DNA of 32,821 bases, from NCBI GenBank assembly GCA_007127715.1, contig SKYU01000156.1, positions 1-32,821 of the forward strand, read 5' to 3'. Below the pieces are notes generated by a model. It saw only the letters and a program-made list of their open reading frames with translations. It was not told the origin of the DNA and ran no database searches. Both the position numbers and the translations under genes were made by a program. Shown in pieces: positions 32,539 to 32,821 of this stretch. How positions within the stretch are numbered: position 1 is the first letter of the stretch; each line of letters opens with the position of its first letter. Origin of the DNA: Gammaproteobacteria bacterium (GTDB lineage Bacteria; Pseudomonadota; Gammaproteobacteria; Steroidobacterales; PWYM01).

Positions 32539-32579
32539 CCGGTCGCTGCGTCGCACGGTTCCCGCGACGCAGCGACCGG
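32539..32579 (+). terminator. Perfect 16-bp hairpin after azurin gene
   Basis: CCGGTCGCTGCGTCGC (32539-32554), 9-base loop, GCGACGCAGCGACCGG (32564-32579) pair without mismatch. It begins 28 bases after the azurin stop and ends just before the ribosome site of the next gene. A T-tract is absent, so termination strength is uncertain. Confidence 0.6.
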
Positions 32580-32588
32580 CAGGACGAA

Positions 32589-32821
32589 ATGCACGACAGG
32601 GAAACGTCGTCAAAACGCTTCAGGCTCCTCGCCGTGCCGCTGGCCGTGGTGATGGTGCTCGTGGGCGTTCTCGCAGCGCTGGTCTGGCAGCGACTGCAAC
32701 TGCCGTCCGACGCCCGGGTCGTCACCGCACCGGCCGACTGCAATCTGCATGCAGGGCCCTGCCGGGCGATATTGCCCGAGGGTGGATGGATCGAACTGGA
32801 CATCTCGCCCCGGCCCATCGA
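32589..32821 (+). CDS. Membrane-anchored hypothetical protein (partial, runs off the window)
   Basis: The first 77 residues are present. A charged N-terminus (MHDRETSSKRF) precedes one membrane segment (LLAVPLAVVMVLVGVLAALVW), then a periplasmic-side part with CNLHAGPCRAILPEGGWIELDI. Two Cys five residues apart with a nearby His could bind a metal. AGGA precedes the ATG by 4 bases. The rest lies beyond the window, so no function is assigned. The gene follows the azurin by 77 bases, with the hairpin between. Confidence 0.7.
   Translation, partial: MHDRETSSKRFRLLAVPLAVVMVLVGVLAALVWQRLQLPSDARVVTAPADCNLHAGPCRAILPEGGWIELDISPRPI

Noticed and set aside
1-32821. CRISPR array, tRNA, rRNA or insertion sequence
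   Set aside because: No regular direct repeats, no tRNA T-loop pattern and no transposase-like ORF were found by eye on either strand.

Overview
The window is about 33 kb of GC-rich chromosomal DNA, densely coded and with few mobile-element signs. The gene content (a cytochrome c4-like end followed by dsbA, a Nik-type ECF transporter, a lipid-anchored azurin, a cobalamin riboswitch, SelO and CFA synthase) fits a free-living gammaproteobacterium. This is inferred from gene content only; no 16S or other marker gene is present. No tRNA, rRNA, CRISPR array, transposase or prophage gene was seen.

Layout. 1-1603: a cytochrome c tail, a lipoprotein DsbA and a small acidic protein ending in a clear intrinsic terminator. 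1614-4543 (minus): an ABC transporter of the NitT/TauT/thiamine-pyrimidine type plus a small hypothetical gene. 4657-10470 (plus): a complete nickel-acquisition locus in transport order: NikR regulator, palindromic operator, outer-membrane TonB-dependent receptor, periplasmic NikK-like and NikL-like proteins, NikM, NikQ, and a NikO ATPase with a His-rich tail. 10480-13707: a DUF2845 protein, a lone GspE/PilB-type ATPase and a CBS-domain protein. 13791-17119: a lipid-modification operon (short leader ORF, FAD oxidoreductase, DUF1365 protein, cyclopropane-fatty-acid synthase family). 17138-23051 (minus): SelO, a PhyH dioxygenase, a small protein, an unusual SAM methyltransferase, a flavoprotein reductase/dehydrogenase and a membrane protein, largely joined by overlapping stops and starts. 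A divergent alpha/beta hydrolase without the usual nucleophile lies beside them (23078-23908). 24123-28922: a thioredoxin-fold lipoprotein, an NAD(P)-binding protein, a PAP/fibrillin-like protein, a PseG/MurG-like glycosyltransferase-fold protein and an FkbM methyltransferase. 28907-31016 (minus): BtuB receptor under a cobalamin riboswitch. 31109-32821: a hypothetical lipoprotein, a lipoprotein azurin, a perfect 16-bp hairpin and the start of a membrane-anchored protein.

The two best leads are (i) the nickel locus, where several independent components show histidine at the predicted metal-contact end, suggesting a relay from outer membrane to cytoplasm, and (ii) the 18743-23908 enzyme cluster, whose combination of genes I cannot assign to a described pathway.
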